64,000 nucleotides of DNA, from contig NZ_JNJW01000002.1 of assembly GCF_000701805.1 (NCBI RefSeq), positions 42,402 through 106,401 on the forward strand, in the 5' to 3' direction. How positions within the stretch are numbered: position 1 is the first letter of the stretch; each line of letters starts with the position of its first letter. A program made the position numbers and the translations under genes. This stretch comes from Mycoplasmopsis iners ATCC 19705. GTDB lineage: Bacteria; Bacillota_I; Bacilli_A; Mycoplasmatales; Metamycoplasmataceae. Positions 44,045 through 53,700 of the stretch are shown in pieces. The notes below the pieces were generated by a model. That model did not search any database, was not told the DNA's origin, and was given only the letters and a program-made list of their open reading frames with translations.

Positions 44045-45849
44045 AAAGATTAAGTAATAATGAACAAATTAGAGCAGTTTTATCAGACGTTAAAACTGAA
44101 ATTAAAGATGGTGTATTTATTTTCACAAATAAAATGCCTCTTAATGAATTTGCTAAAAAAATTGGTGTAAATGCTAATGATTTAATTAAAAAATTCTTTC
44201 TTAAAGGTCAATTATTCACCATTAATCACATTTTAGATGAGGAACAAATAGCCGAATTATGTATGGATTATGGTTTAGATTTCAAAAAAGAAGTTAATGT
44301 TGACGCGGGAAACTTTTTAAATGAAATTGTCTTTAATGATGATGAAAAATTATTAAGTAAAAGACCACCTGTTGTAACTGTTATGGGGCATGTTGACCAT
44401 GGAAAAACTACTTTAATTGACTATATTAGGGAAACTAAAGTAGCTTTAAGCGAAAGTTCAGGAATTACACAACACACTGGAGCATATCAAGCTGAACATA
44501 AAGGAGCTAAAATTACCTTTATTGACACTCCTGGACATGAAGCATTTAGTGAAATGCGTTCTAGAGGTGCTAAAATAACTGATGTTATTATCTTAGTTGT
44601 GGCTGCTGATGATGGTGTTATGCCTCAAACAAAAGAAGCAATTAAACACGCTCAAAGTTCAAATGTGCCTGTTGTTGTATTTGTCAACAAGATGGATAAA
44701 CCCAACAAAAATGTTGAAAAAATTATGCGTGAATTGTCTGAAAATGACTTAATTTTAGAAGAATATGGCGGAGACGTTCCTGTTGTTAAGGGCTCAGCAA
44801 AAACCGGTGAAGGTATTGATCAATTATTAGAGCAAATTTTATTGATGACTGACATCATGGAATTAAAAGCCAACTTTAATAGAGAACCATTTGGAACTGT
44901 TATTGAAAGTAAAATTGATAAAGGTCTTGGAACTTCAGCAACCTTAATTATTGAAAACGGAAGAATTGAAAAAGGCGACTTTATTGTTGCTGGCTCATCT
45001 TATGGAAGAGTCAAAATGTTAATTGATCCTTCAACAATGAAACCAATTAGTGAAGCAACTCCGGGAATGCCTGTTATTATTAGTGGTTTAAATAATCCTC
45101 CATTAGCTGGCGAAAGATTCATTTGCATTAGTGATGAAAAGTTAGCCAAAAAATTAGCTCAAGAAAAAGCTGCTATTGATAAAAGCCAAACATTATTCAA
45201 TAAAACAATGAATCTTGTGGCAAATGATAATGGTAAAAAAGTAATTAACATTATCATTAGATCTGATGTTCAAGGAACAGCAGAAGCTTTAGAATCTCAA
45301 CTTAAAGATATGCAAAATGATGATGCAATGGTTAAAATAATTAGTGCACAAGCAGGTCAAGTTTCAAACAATGATTTATTATTAGCTCATACCTCAAATG
45401 CCTTAATTATAGTGTTTAACAACAAACCATCATCAACCATTAAACAAAGCGCAAAACAACAAGGTGTTAAATTAAGTTATCACACAGTTATTTATGATGC
45501 TATTGATGTAGTAGAAAAATTATTAGATGCTGAAAGAACAGTTATTTATGAAGAAAAGAAAATTGGACAAGCGCGTGTTGTCAAATTATTCCGTTATTCA
45601 AAACTTGGTGTAATCGCAGGAAGTATTATGGATGAAGGCCTTGTTAAATTAGGTTGCAAGGTTAAAGTTGTTCGTAATAGAAAAATTGTTCATGAAGGCA
45701 TTATTGAAACTCTTCAAAGAGAAAAGAACGAAGTTAAAGAAGTTAATAACGGTAAAGACTTCGGTACACATATTAGAAAATATGATGACATCAAAGTTGA
45801 TGACATTTTAGAATTTTATGAAGATGTGGCTGTACCATTTAAGTCTTAA
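44032..45849 (+). CDS. infB: Translation initiation factor IF-2
   Basis: 605 residues, a short form lacking the long N-terminal extension of other bacteria. G1 GHVDHGKTT (near 118-126), DTPGHE and NKMD give the GTPase; domains C1 and C2 follow to the end. It brings initiator tRNA to the 30S subunit. GGAGGAG lies within the end of rnpM, 5 bases before the ATG, so translation is coupled. Confidence 0.97.
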   Translation: MAKVKRLSNNEQIRAVLSDVKTEIKDGVFIFTNKMPLNEFAKKIGVNANDLIKKFFLKGQLFTINHILDEEQIAELCMDYGLDFKKEVNVDAGNFLNEIVFNDDEKLLSKRPPVVTVMGHVDHGKTTLIDYIRETKVALSESSGITQHTGAYQAEHKGAKITFIDTPGHEAFSEMRSRGAKITDVIILVVAADDGVMPQTKEAIKHAQSSNVPVVVFVNKMDKPNKNVEKIMRELSENDLILEEYGGDVPVVKGSAKTGEGIDQLLEQILLMTDIMELKANFNREPFGTVIESKIDKGLGTSATLIIENGRIEKGDFIVAGSSYGRVKMLIDPSTMKPISEATPGMPVIISGLNNPPLAGERFICISDEKLAKKLAQEKAAIDKSQTLFNKTMNLVANDNGKKVINIIIRSDVQGTAEALESQLKDMQNDDAMVKIISAQAGQVSNNDLLLAHTSNALIIVFNNKPSSTIKQSAKQQGVKLSYHTVIYDAIDVVEKLLDAERTVIYEEKKIGQARVVKLFRYSKLGVIAGSIMDEGLVKLGCKVKVVRNRKIVHEGIIETLQREKNEVKEVNNGKDFGTHIRKYDDIKVDDILEFYEDVAVPFKS

Positions 45850-45864
45850 AAATAGGTGAAAACA

Positions 45865-46377
45865 ATGGAATTAAACAAATATATTAGAGATATAGTTGAT
45901 TTCCCAAAAAAAGGAATTGTATTTAAAGATATTTCTCCTTTATTAGCAAATGGTCAAGCTTTAAATTACACAATTATTCAAATGGCCGATTTAGCTAAAG
46001 ATTGTGACATTATTGTTGGTCCAGACGCAAGAGGTTTCTTATTTGGAACGCCAACAGCAGCATTTTTATCAAAACCATTTGTTATGGTTAGAAAACCAGG
46101 TAAATTACCTGGCAAGGTTCAAGCACTTTCTTATGATCTTGAATATGGTCAAAATGTTTTAGAAATTCAAGACGGCTTCATTCAAAAAGGACAAACAGTC
46201 GCTATTGTTGATGATGTTTTGGCAACAGGTGGCACAACTAAAGCAATAATTAAATTGCTTCGTGATCAAGGTGCTGTTGTTAAAAAAGTAATTTTATTAC
46301 TTGAACTTGAAAAATTAAATGGCAGACAATTATTGATTAATGAAGGCGTTGAAGTTCATTCGTTGCTTAAATATTAA
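45865..46377 (+). CDS. apt: Adenine phosphoribosyltransferase
   Basis: 170 residues. The PRPP-binding motif is AIVDDVLATGGTTKA and the N-terminal DFPKKGIVFKDISPLL is typical of APT. It salvages adenine to AMP, essential in organisms without purine synthesis. ATG 45865 is preceded by AGGTGA at 5 bases spacing; GTG 45856 overlaps that site and is unlikely. Confidence 0.95.
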   Translation: MELNKYIRDIVDFPKKGIVFKDISPLLANGQALNYTIIQMADLAKDCDIIVGPDARGFLFGTPTAAFLSKPFVMVRKPGKLPGKVQALSYDLEYGQNVLEIQDGFIQKGQTVAIVDDVLATGGTTKAIIKLLRDQGAVVKKVILLLELEKLNGRQLLINEGVEVHSLLKY

Positions 46378-46425
46378 GAGCATAAAAATTACCAAAAATT
46401 CTATAAACAAGTTAAATTAGATACT

Positions 46426-47055
46426 TTGAAAAATTCAAAAATAACAAAACAAAAACGAGACAAAAATAAGAAAAGTAATTCTGTAGTAACAAAAAATATT
46501 GTTTTGTTGGCAGTTTACTTTTCTTTTTTTCTGGCTTCCGGTTTTACTATATACATTGGTTATATTCCAATAGCGGGTACAACTATAACTTATTTACCGA
46601 TTTTTGTAGTGATTGCCACTTGTCATTTGGGTTTTAAAGGGGCTTTAGTAAGCGGGTTGGGCTTCGGTGTCAGTTCGTTAATTGCCGCTTTTCTTTTTGG
46701 TTCAATAAAATATCAATACCCTGACATTTCAATTTTACCGCGTGTGCTCATGGCTTTATTAGTTTATGCTTTTTATAAAATTTTCAACTTCAACAATAAA
46801 CCTAAAATGTGAAAATTTTTAATTCTCACTTTGATAGCCGTTGAATTCAATGTTATATTTGTTTTGTCATTTCAACATTTACACAACGCTTTTTGACCTT
46901 TAAAAGGTGTTTGGGGCATACCTGAATGAATTGTAACACACGTTCTTAATTTAGTTTTAGAACCGTCCATGTCAATTGTCATTGCATTAGCCACTTATAA
47001 ATTAGTCTTGCATTTAAAGAAAAAAACTAAACAATGAATTTCAATTAGCTTTTAA
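46426..47055 (+). CDS. ECF-type transporter S component
   Basis: 209 residues if started at TTG 46426. After a Lys-rich N terminus there are five to six hydrophobic segments, with the S-component-like run PIAGTTITYLPIFVVIATCHLG and LGFKGALVSGLGFGVSSLIA. Such proteins bind vitamins or bases and share an ECF module. No ATG is available, and the frame is in phase with apt beyond its stop. The location after apt hints at a purine-related or vitamin substrate, but this is inference. A strong terminator follows. Confidence 0.75.
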
Positions 47056-47063
47056 ATTCATTT

Positions 47064-47100
47064 ACCAAAAAGTCTATAAAACAGGCTTTTTGGTTTTTTA
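47064..47100 (+). terminator. Terminator of the apt / S-component unit
   Basis: ACCAAAAAGTCT / AGGCTTTTTGGT followed by T run. Confidence 0.92.
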
Positions 47101-47121
47101 TAGTTCTTTTGAGAAGCGATT

Positions 47122-47200
47122 CCTGGGTTTCCAAGTTTAAGTTTATATAGTTTTTTCTTTTATTTTTTAATAATGTGAAACGTTGAGCTTGGAAGTTTGT
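47122..47200. repeat. Degenerate IS1634-type end and possible mini-element
   Basis: CCTGGGTTTCCAAGTT (47122-47137) differs by one base from the IS terminal repeat. About 55 bases on, AGCTTGGAAGTTT resembles the opposite end. Confidence 0.5.
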
Positions 47201-47289
47201 TTATAAAATATTTAATAATAAAAATTAATAATTAATTTATTAACAATGACGAAATATATATTGAAATAAATTTTAAATTTTTATTATAA

Positions 47290-47325
47290 AAATGTGCAAT
47301 CTTCGTTAAAAAAGATTGCACATAA
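47290..47325 (-). terminator. Terminator of the small membrane protein gene
   Basis: TGTGCAATCTT / AAGATTGCACA, followed on the minus strand by TTTTTATAA. Confidence 0.88.
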
Positions 47326-47342
47326 TCGTTTATTCAATTCCC

Positions 47343-47696
47343 TTAGTAGTATTTTAGAAAGTGAAAAATAACAATAGTATTTGCGATTGATAAACTAACA
47401 AAAGAAACACCCATACCTATTAAAAATAAAATTTCCATAATAATAAGTGATCCCATTTCAGTATCTGGCGACCTCAATATTTCGCTGATACGTGGAAGCG
47501 AACTAATGAAAATTGTTCCTACATAGTATACTGTGTTTTTTATTGCGTCTTTTTCTTCTTCCGATGCTGACTCTGCTTGTTCCAATAAAAAAGATACAAA
47601 AGATTTGTAAACAATATAGTCAAAAATTAAAGCTAAAACAAAAAATAATAGTGGAATTAAAAGTGTTAGTAATGATAAAATTTTAATTTTTTTCAT
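47343..47696 (-). CDS. Small hypothetical membrane protein
   Basis: 117 residues with three hydrophobic segments (about 7-32, 56-68 and 80-112). A hydrophilic acidic stretch (EQAESASEEEKDAIKNT) lies between the first two. CGGAGGA is placed ideally before the ATG. Immediately upstream is the end of another, apparently truncated, membrane-protein reading frame. I do not recognise the family. Confidence 0.65.
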   Translation of the reverse strand: MKKIKILSLLTLLIPLLFFVLALIFDYIVYKSFVSFLLEQAESASEEEKDAIKNTVYYVGTIFISSLPRISEILRSPDTEMGSLIIMEILFLIGMGVSFVSLSIANTIVIFHFLKYY

Positions 47697-48136
47697 TTTT
47701 CCTCCGATTTATCCAATTACTGAACCCGTGATTATTGCAGGGAATCCAAAGAAAATAAAGAAAACTATTAATCTTGATTTTCTTTGGCCCTCACATAAAT
47801 ATCGTTCCGTTTAAATGATTTTTTTATTAGAAACCAATATCTATATCTGTTTCAACCGGTACAAAAACATCGCCAATCCACATTTCATGTCCCAGTTAAA
47901 CTTCATTTTAAACCACAAAAAAAAAAAAAAAAAGACGCCCGCTAAAGCAATAAAAAATGTGGAAAAAATTTTTTTTTTTCCATAATGACAAAATGTGTTA
48001 TTAAAAAAGTAAGTCAAGCAGCCTGTTTTAACCGGGGCGCGAAAAGTAAACTTTTGTCCAATTTTCGTGTTCCAGTTTATTTGTTTTGTGTTTTTTTACA
48101 GAAAAAAATCAAACTTATGAAAAACTTGCTTTATTT
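47697..48136. other. Gene-poor stretch with remnant, A17 tract and GC-rich patches
   Basis: On the minus strand 47709-47805 reads as the tail of a membrane protein (LIVFFIFFGFPAIITGSVIG, stop TAA at 47709) with no start. A run of 17 A lies at 47917-47933, and a TGGAAAAAA/TTTTTTCCA inverted repeat at about 47970-47992. GC-rich patches GACGCCCGC and CCGGGGCGCG are unlike the surroundings. No intact gene is seen. Confidence 0.55.
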
Positions 48137-48165
48137 TTAACAATTGCTTGTAAATTCTTTACAAT
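48137..48165 (+). promoter_or_regulatory. Promoter of tdk
   Basis: TTAACA (48137-48142), 17-base spacer, TACAAT (48160-48165), upstream of an AGAGAGAA ribosome-binding site. Confidence 0.55.
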
Positions 48166-48201
48166 AAACATAACAAATAAAAAAAGATAAAGAGAGAACA
48201 C

Positions 48202-48750
48202 ATGAGAAAAAATGTAGAAAATGGAACAATTGAAATTATTACAGGTCCAATGTTTGCCGGAAAAAGTGATGAGCTAATTAAACGTTTAACTTTATATAAA
48301 ATTGCAAAATTTGAACCTATTATTTTTAAGCCTGCTTTAGATAATCGTTTTTCGGATTCGAAAATTGTTAGTCGAACAGGTTCGTCATTTCCGGCTATTT
48401 CAGTTAACGATTCAAAAGAAATCTTGAATTATATAAATGAAAAAACTGAAGTTATAGCTTTTGACGAAATCCAATTTTTTGACGAAAAAATTATTGATAT
48501 TATTGAAAAATTAGCAAGCAAAGGTATGAAAATAATTGCGTCTGGTTTAGACATGGACTTTAAGGGCAATCCTTTCCTTATTGTTGCCAAATTGATGGCA
48601 ATTGCTGATAAAGTTGATAAATTAAAAGCAGTATGTATGGTTTGTTATTCGCCCGCTGGAATGTCATTTAGAAAAATTGAGTCTAAAGAAAGAACTGTAA
48701 TAGGCGATGATATTTATGAAGCTAGATGCCGCGCATGTCACAAAAAATAA
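48202..48750 (+). CDS. tdk: Thymidine kinase
   Basis: 182 residues. P-loop GPMFAGKSDE (15-24), Walker B-like AFDEIQFFD, lasso loop GMSFRKIES and zinc cysteines in CMVCYS and CRACHK. It is the type II enzyme for thymidine salvage. It stands alone with its own promoter and two terminator hairpins. Confidence 0.96.
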   Translation: MRKNVENGTIEIITGPMFAGKSDELIKRLTLYKIAKFEPIIFKPALDNRFSDSKIVSRTGSSFPAISVNDSKEILNYINEKTEVIAFDEIQFFDEKIIDIIEKLASKGMKIIASGLDMDFKGNPFLIVAKLMAIADKVDKLKAVCMVCYSPAGMSFRKIESKERTVIGDDIYEARCRACHKK

Positions 48751-48757
48751 ATAAAAA

Positions 48758-48818
48758 ACAGAGCTTTGAGCTCTGTCAATAATTAACCAAAAGCGCTGTT
48801 TTATAGTGCTTTTTTTAA
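48758..48818 (+). terminator. Two consecutive hairpins after tdk
   Basis: First: perfect ACAGAGCT-TTG-AGCTCTGT (48758-48776) with a poor T tract. Second: AAGCGCT/AGTGCTT followed by seven T (48791-48817). The second also overlaps the end of the convergent YihY pseudogene. Confidence 0.8.
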
Positions 48819-49879
48819 AATTTGATTTTTCAAAATAATCAAGATTTTTTGGAAATTGTATATGTTGAAAAATAAGTTTTATAATATGCTTCATTAACAA
48901 TAACACCCAAAGTTAAACAATAACTGAAAGTGAAAACAAATAAAGCGATATACATGAAAGTTCCAAACAAACCATATTTTGAATAATTAATTAAAGAAGT
49001 TAAATAACCAAATGTTGATGTAAAAATAACCATTGGAATTGTAACTACTAACACCCCAGAAAAAATTGTGTTAAAAGGGATTTTGAAACTTGGGGTTAAT
49101 TTAAATAACAAGCCAATACCAAGGAAAATGAAGAAAAATAAATAAATTGTGAAAGAAACATAGAAAAATATTTTTTTAGCTTCTTCAGTGTTTAAATTAA
49201 TTTCAAACAGCTTGTAAAACCATAAATAAATGGTGATACCCAAAAATAAATAAACTGTAATGGCAATAACAATAACTAAACCTTTAAGGCGGTTAATGAA
49301 TCAATTGCCTAAATATTCATGATTGTAAATGTAATTTTGACTGTAAACAAGTTGCGCAAATCCGCTAGAACTCAATCACAAAGTAGATAACGATAGCAAA
49401 ATTATAGCAACATACTGCAAAGCTTTATTTTCGCCAAAAATATCAGGCATCGCTAAAACAGTGTTAATACCAGGGATAATTCTAGCCAAAATTATTTCAA
49501 TAAAAGCAGTATTATAATCACTTATAAATGACAATAAGACCAATATCATAGTAATAATCGGCACAAATGAGACCTAGAAATAAAATGACAATGAAATTGG
49601 AATAAAGACAATTTCCTTGCTAACAAATTTCTCATATGCCCGATTAATCAATTCGCTTGTTTTAGTTTTATTTTTTCAATTTATTCTCGGTGTGGTAATT
49701 TTTAAAATTAATTTAACGAAAAATTTAATTATTTTTCCAAAAAATGAAGAATCATTCCTTACTATTGGTGTTATGTTTTTTGAAAATCAAGATTTTCTCA
49801 GCTTATTTTTATAAGCTTTACGAATTTTATTGGTATTAAATCCAGTATAAATTGTGGATTTATTTTTTTTATTAAACAT
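48815..49879 (-). pseudogene. YihY/virulence factor BrkB family protein, interrupted by in-frame TAG
   Basis: From ATG 49879 the frame is open to TAA 48815 (354 codons) except for TAG at 49574-49576, codon 102. Both sides are coding in the same frame: before it come SKEIVFIPISLSFYF, after it VSFVPIITMILVLLSF, together the first membrane segment of the YihY family. Five further hydrophobic segments follow. It is either a recent nonsense mutation or a sequencing error; a shortened product from GTG 49564 would lack the N terminus. It lies directly after rpiB (2-base gap). Confidence 0.72.
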
Positions 49880-49881
49880 TT

Positions 49882-50328
49882 TTAATATTTTTCAATTTCT
49901 TCAATTCTTGCTTGGTGTCTGCCACCTTCATAATCTGTTTTAAGATATTCATCTACCATTTCTTTGGCTTCGGCAAAAGGTGTTACTCTACCACCAATAA
50001 CTAAAACGTTAGCATCATTGTGTAATTTAGCCAATTTCGCATCATTAACAGTTGAAATTCTAGCCGCTCTAATTCCATGATGTCTATTTAATGCATATGA
50101 AATACCTAAACCAGTTCCACAAAAACCAAGACCAAATGTAACATCTTTGTGTTCATTTACATAGTCAGCTAATTTGTGTCCTTGAGCCGCGTATGAAACA
50201 GAAACACTATCATCTGCTGGTCCTAAATCAACTATTTCATAGCCTTTTTCAGCTAAATAATCTCTTAATTCATTTTTTAATATTGCACCGGCATGATCAC
50301 TAGCCAATGCCACTTTCTTTTTGTCCAT
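49882..50328 (-). CDS. rpiB: Ribose-5-phosphate isomerase B
   Basis: 148 residues, RpiB/LacAB fold. VALASDHAGAILKNEL at the N terminus and GLGFCGTGLGISYALNRHHGIRAA contain the active-site Asp, His and Cys. It interconverts ribulose- and ribose-5-phosphate in the non-oxidative pentose pathway. GGAGA precedes the start. Confidence 0.95.
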   Translation of the reverse strand: MDKKKVALASDHAGAILKNELRDYLAEKGYEIVDLGPADDSVSVSYAAQGHKLADYVNEHKDVTFGLGFCGTGLGISYALNRHHGIRAARISTVNDAKLAKLHNDANVLVIGGRVTPFAEAKEMVDEYLKTDYEGGRHQARIEEIEKY

Positions 50329-50423
50329 AAATTCTCCTTAATAAATAAATATGTAAAAATTATAGAAAAGTTTTTATTTTTCCTTTTATATAAATATTTT
50401 ACTTTTATTAACTAAATGAGTAT

Positions 50424-52463
50424 ATGAAAATATCAAAACAAATGGATCAAAAAGATTGTGGATTGTGTGTTTTGCAATATTTTGTAAAACTTAGACAAAA
50501 TACCAATGTTGATTTAGATTATTTAAAATTAAAAGCTTCTTATGGAAATGAAGGGATAAATATAAATTCGCTAAATTCGCTAGCCAATGAATTTGGCTTA
50601 AATATCGAAAGTTACAATTGCGCCTTTAGTGCTCTTGAAACTCTTAGTAAAGAAGATTTGCCAATTGTCTTGCTGGTTAATCAAGATAATTTGAAACACT
50701 TTGTCATTTTAGAAAAGATAGTGGGTAAAAAATACTATATTAAAGATTCTAAAACTGGTAAATTATGTATTTATAGTGATGAAGAATTAAAAAAGATTTT
50801 TTTAGAAATCGCCTTATTTATAGTTAAAAAAGCCCCTATAACAACTAAAGCTTCTCCATTAAAAAATCTAATTTATTTTAAAAAACATTCTGGATTGTTG
50901 TTTTTTATAGCGCTAATTAATTTAGCGCTGATTTTTGGAACATCGTTCTTTTCTAAAATTGTTTTTGATTATATATTACCAAACCAGTCCATTAGAAATC
51001 TAATATTATTATTTATTATTTTTATATGGCTGAATTTGCTTAAATCTATAAATTTAGTTATTAAAAATTTTGTAACTAAGAAAATAAGTAATTCAATTGA
51101 ATACAACTTAAATAATTTATTTTTAACTAAATTAAATTCATTACCAATAGATAAAATCAACAAATTGAAAAAAGGAGAATATATAAAAAGAATGGCCTTT
51201 ATAAAATTAATTGCTAACTATCAAGCAAATTTGGCACATTCAATAGTTTTTGATTCTCTTTCTTTGCTCGCATCGGGTTTATTAATGATTTACCTTAATT
51301 ACATCTTGTTTGGGATATTATTTATTTTTGTTTTCATCATTAGTTTGATAGATTGGCTTATCAGAAAAATGATTGAAAAACATCATGATATTTTTGTTGA
51401 TAAGAATACTACAACATTAATCTCAACAATTGATCTAATTGAATCTAATTTTGGTTCTTTTTCAATTAACTTTAAAAATTATTTATTTAATAAAGTTTTA
51501 ATTAACTGAATAAATGAAAAAGATGTTGATTATCAAATGAATAAGCTAATGAATTTTAAAAGTTTCTTTTTTAGCTTTTTTATAGGTAATTTAGGCAATA
51601 TTATAATCTTCACTTTTGCTTTATTTATTTTAAATAATAAAAATTCTTCAGGCGACATTATTATGTTTTTAATCGTTTCTAATTTTTTCGTTTCGCCTTT
51701 CAATAATTTATCTAGTTTAGCAACTGAGACGGTTTTATACAAAAAATATTTTGATAGTATAAATTTTGTTTTAAACATTGAAACACCTACCACAAGACAA
51801 AGTTTAATAAAAACAGATAAAATAAATTCAATACAATTGCAAAATATCGAATTTGCCTATGAAATAGGCAAAAACATACTAAAAATTGACAATTTGAATA
51901 TTGCTAAAAACATACAAATTAAAGGTAAAAATGGTTGTGGGAAAAGTACGCTTTTAAATTTAATTTTTGGAAATTTAGGTACTTTTAAGGGAGAATTGAG
52001 TTTCAATGATGTTGATGCTAAAAATCTAGATTTTTATGATTTACAAGACAAAATTATTTTAATTAGCCCAACAAACTATTTTCCCAATATTGCTTTTTTA
52101 GAATACATTACAAATGGCAAAAGAGCAAATATATTAAACTTAAACGAAAATCTGAAAAATTCCGAATTAACTTCACTTATTAAATATTTTGATATTAACT
52201 TAAATTCAAACATTACTAATAATGGACAAACTTTATCGACAGGACAAAAACAATTTTTGTCACTGTTGCGTTTGTTTTCACAAAAATTTGATGTTATTTT
52301 GCTTGATGAAGCATTTGAAAATATCGACGCAAAAAGCGCGAATGAACTTAAAACATTAATTAAAAAATTTCAAAAAGAATCTTTGTTCATTGAAATTAGT
52401 CATTCAAAAAACTATATTTTTACTAACAATGAGGTGGGTTTTGAAGAAATTAATAAGCATTAA
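50424..52463 (+). CDS. Peptidase C39-containing ABC exporter (bacteriocin-processing type)
   Basis: 679 residues in three parts. Residues 1-140 are a C39 cysteine peptidase: Gln 6, Cys 12 (QKDCGLC), His 92 (KHFVIL) and Asp 108 (IKDSKTG). Residues 155-430 form a membrane domain of about six segments. The ATPase has Walker A KGKNGCGKST (near 500), the unusual signature LSTGQKQ, Walker B VILLDEAFENID and SHSK. Such exporters cut a double-glycine leader from a peptide while exporting it. No precursor was found nearby. One TGA is Trp. A small membrane-anchored gene overlaps its end. Confidence 0.9.
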
Positions 52464-52830
52464 TAAACTTTTTTATTTATTTTTAGCTTTAATAGCAGTG
52501 CTAACACTAATTATGATAATTTCTTTATTTTGCTATAAAATAGACCAAATTGAAAATATAGTTTTGAAAATTGATGAAAAAAAACAAATTAAGGTTTTAG
52601 GGCAAAATAATTTAATTTATAAATTAGACAACAATCAAATGATAAAAATTAATATTGATAATCATTATTTCAATTTAAAAATTAAAAATATTTTTATTAA
52701 TAATTTAGGTGAAGTTGAATTACATTTTTATGAATTGCCTTCTAACTTTAAACTTATTCCTAATTCAACAATAATAGGAAAAATAATTACTGAGAAAATA
52801 ACCATATTCGCCCATTTGTTTAATAGTTAA
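52429..52830 (+). CDS. Small membrane-anchored protein, partner candidate of the C39 exporter
   Basis: 133 residues. One transmembrane segment (about 14-37: FYLFLALIAVLTLIMIISLF) is followed by an extracellular domain of alternating hydrophobic and polar residues, suggesting beta strands. It overlaps the exporter gene by 35 bases, so it is coexpressed. Full exporter systems use a HlyD-type fusion protein of over 400 residues; this may be a minimal equivalent. No family is recognised. The ATG at 52429 lacks a clear ribosome-binding site; coupling is likely. Confidence 0.7.
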   Translation: MRWVLKKLISINKLFYLFLALIAVLTLIMIISLFCYKIDQIENIVLKIDEKKQIKVLGQNNLIYKLDNNQMIKINIDNHYFNLKIKNIFINNLGEVELHFYELPSNFKLIPNSTIIGKIITEKITIFAHLFNS

Positions 52831-52841
52831 ATAATATATTT

Positions 52842-52847
52842 TATAAT
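52842..52847 (+). promoter_or_regulatory. -10 box of ybeY (leaderless type)
   Basis: TATAAT ending 6 bases before ATG 52854. Confidence 0.6.
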
Positions 52848-52853
52848 AGTAAT

Positions 52854-53312
52854 ATGGTTGAATTAAATATAGAAATTAATGCAGGAAATTCATTCAAGTA
52901 TGAAAATGAATTTAGGCAAATTTTAGAAAATCTCAGAAATTATTTTGAAATTGACAAAATAGTTTCTGTTGATGTTTCAATAGTAGATAATCAAACAATT
53001 CAATCTCTAAACAAGGAATATAGGGGAAAAGATTATCCAACCGACATTTTGTCTTTTGATTTTGGAGAACAAGACTTTTATAACGAAATGCCTTTTTTAC
53101 CACTTGGCGAGCTAGTTATTAGTCACGAAAAAGTAGAAAGCCAAGCTAATGAATTTGGGCATTCTTTAAAAAGGGAATATTGTTATTTATTTGCTCATGG
53201 ATTAATTCATTTAATGGGTTATGACCATGAAGAAGAAAACGAAAGAATTGAAATGAACAAAATGGTTGATGATATCTTTAATCCTCTAGGAATTACGAGG
53301 AAAAATGACTAA
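52854..53312 (+). CDS. ybeY: Endoribonuclease YbeY
   Basis: 152 residues. The zinc motif HGLIHLMGYDH supplies His 115, His 119 and His 125. RGKDYPTDILSFDF is a second signature. It takes part in 16S rRNA maturation and quality control. It overlaps cdd by 8 bases and starts the ybeY-cdd-era-pepP unit. Confidence 0.95.
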   Translation: MVELNIEINAGNSFKYENEFRQILENLRNYFEIDKIVSVDVSIVDNQTIQSLNKEYRGKDYPTDILSFDFGEQDFYNEMPFLPLGELVISHEKVESQANEFGHSLKREYCYLFAHGLIHLMGYDHEEENERIEMNKMVDDIFNPLGITRKND

Positions 53313-53700
53313 GATTGAAAAATTACAAGAATTATTAGCAAAGGCATATTGCCTTTGATCAAACTTTCACGTTTCAGCTATCGCAGTAGACGAAAATGGT
53401 AAAGAATACTATGGAGTAAATGTTGAAAACGCTGCTTTTCCATCAGGGCTTTGTGCCGAAAGATCAGCATTATTTGGTTCTGTTGCATATGGCGGACAAG
53501 TTGGCAAATTTAAGGAACTTTATATTATGGCTTCAACAGATCAAGTTACATCACCTTGTGCTGGTTGCCGTCAAGTAATTACTGAATTTATGCCAGATGA
53601 CGCAATTGTTACTCTTTATAGCCAAAAAGGTGACAAATCTGTTAAATTTACAGTTGCTGAATTAGTACCAATGCCTATTAGAGCAGAACAAATTAAATAA
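53305..53700 (+). CDS. cdd: Cytidine deaminase
   Basis: 131 residues. The catalytic motif is CAERSA (Cys 50, Glu 52) with SPCAGCRQ (Cys 85, Cys 88) completing the zinc site; NFHVSAIAV and GVNVENAAFPSG bind the nucleoside. It converts cytidine to uridine in salvage. Ribosome-binding site GAGGAAAA. Its stop overlaps the era start by one base. One TGA is Trp. Confidence 0.95.

Noticed and set aside
45856..45864. GTG 45856 as the apt start
   Set aside because: It overlaps the AGGTGA ribosome-binding site that serves ATG 45865.
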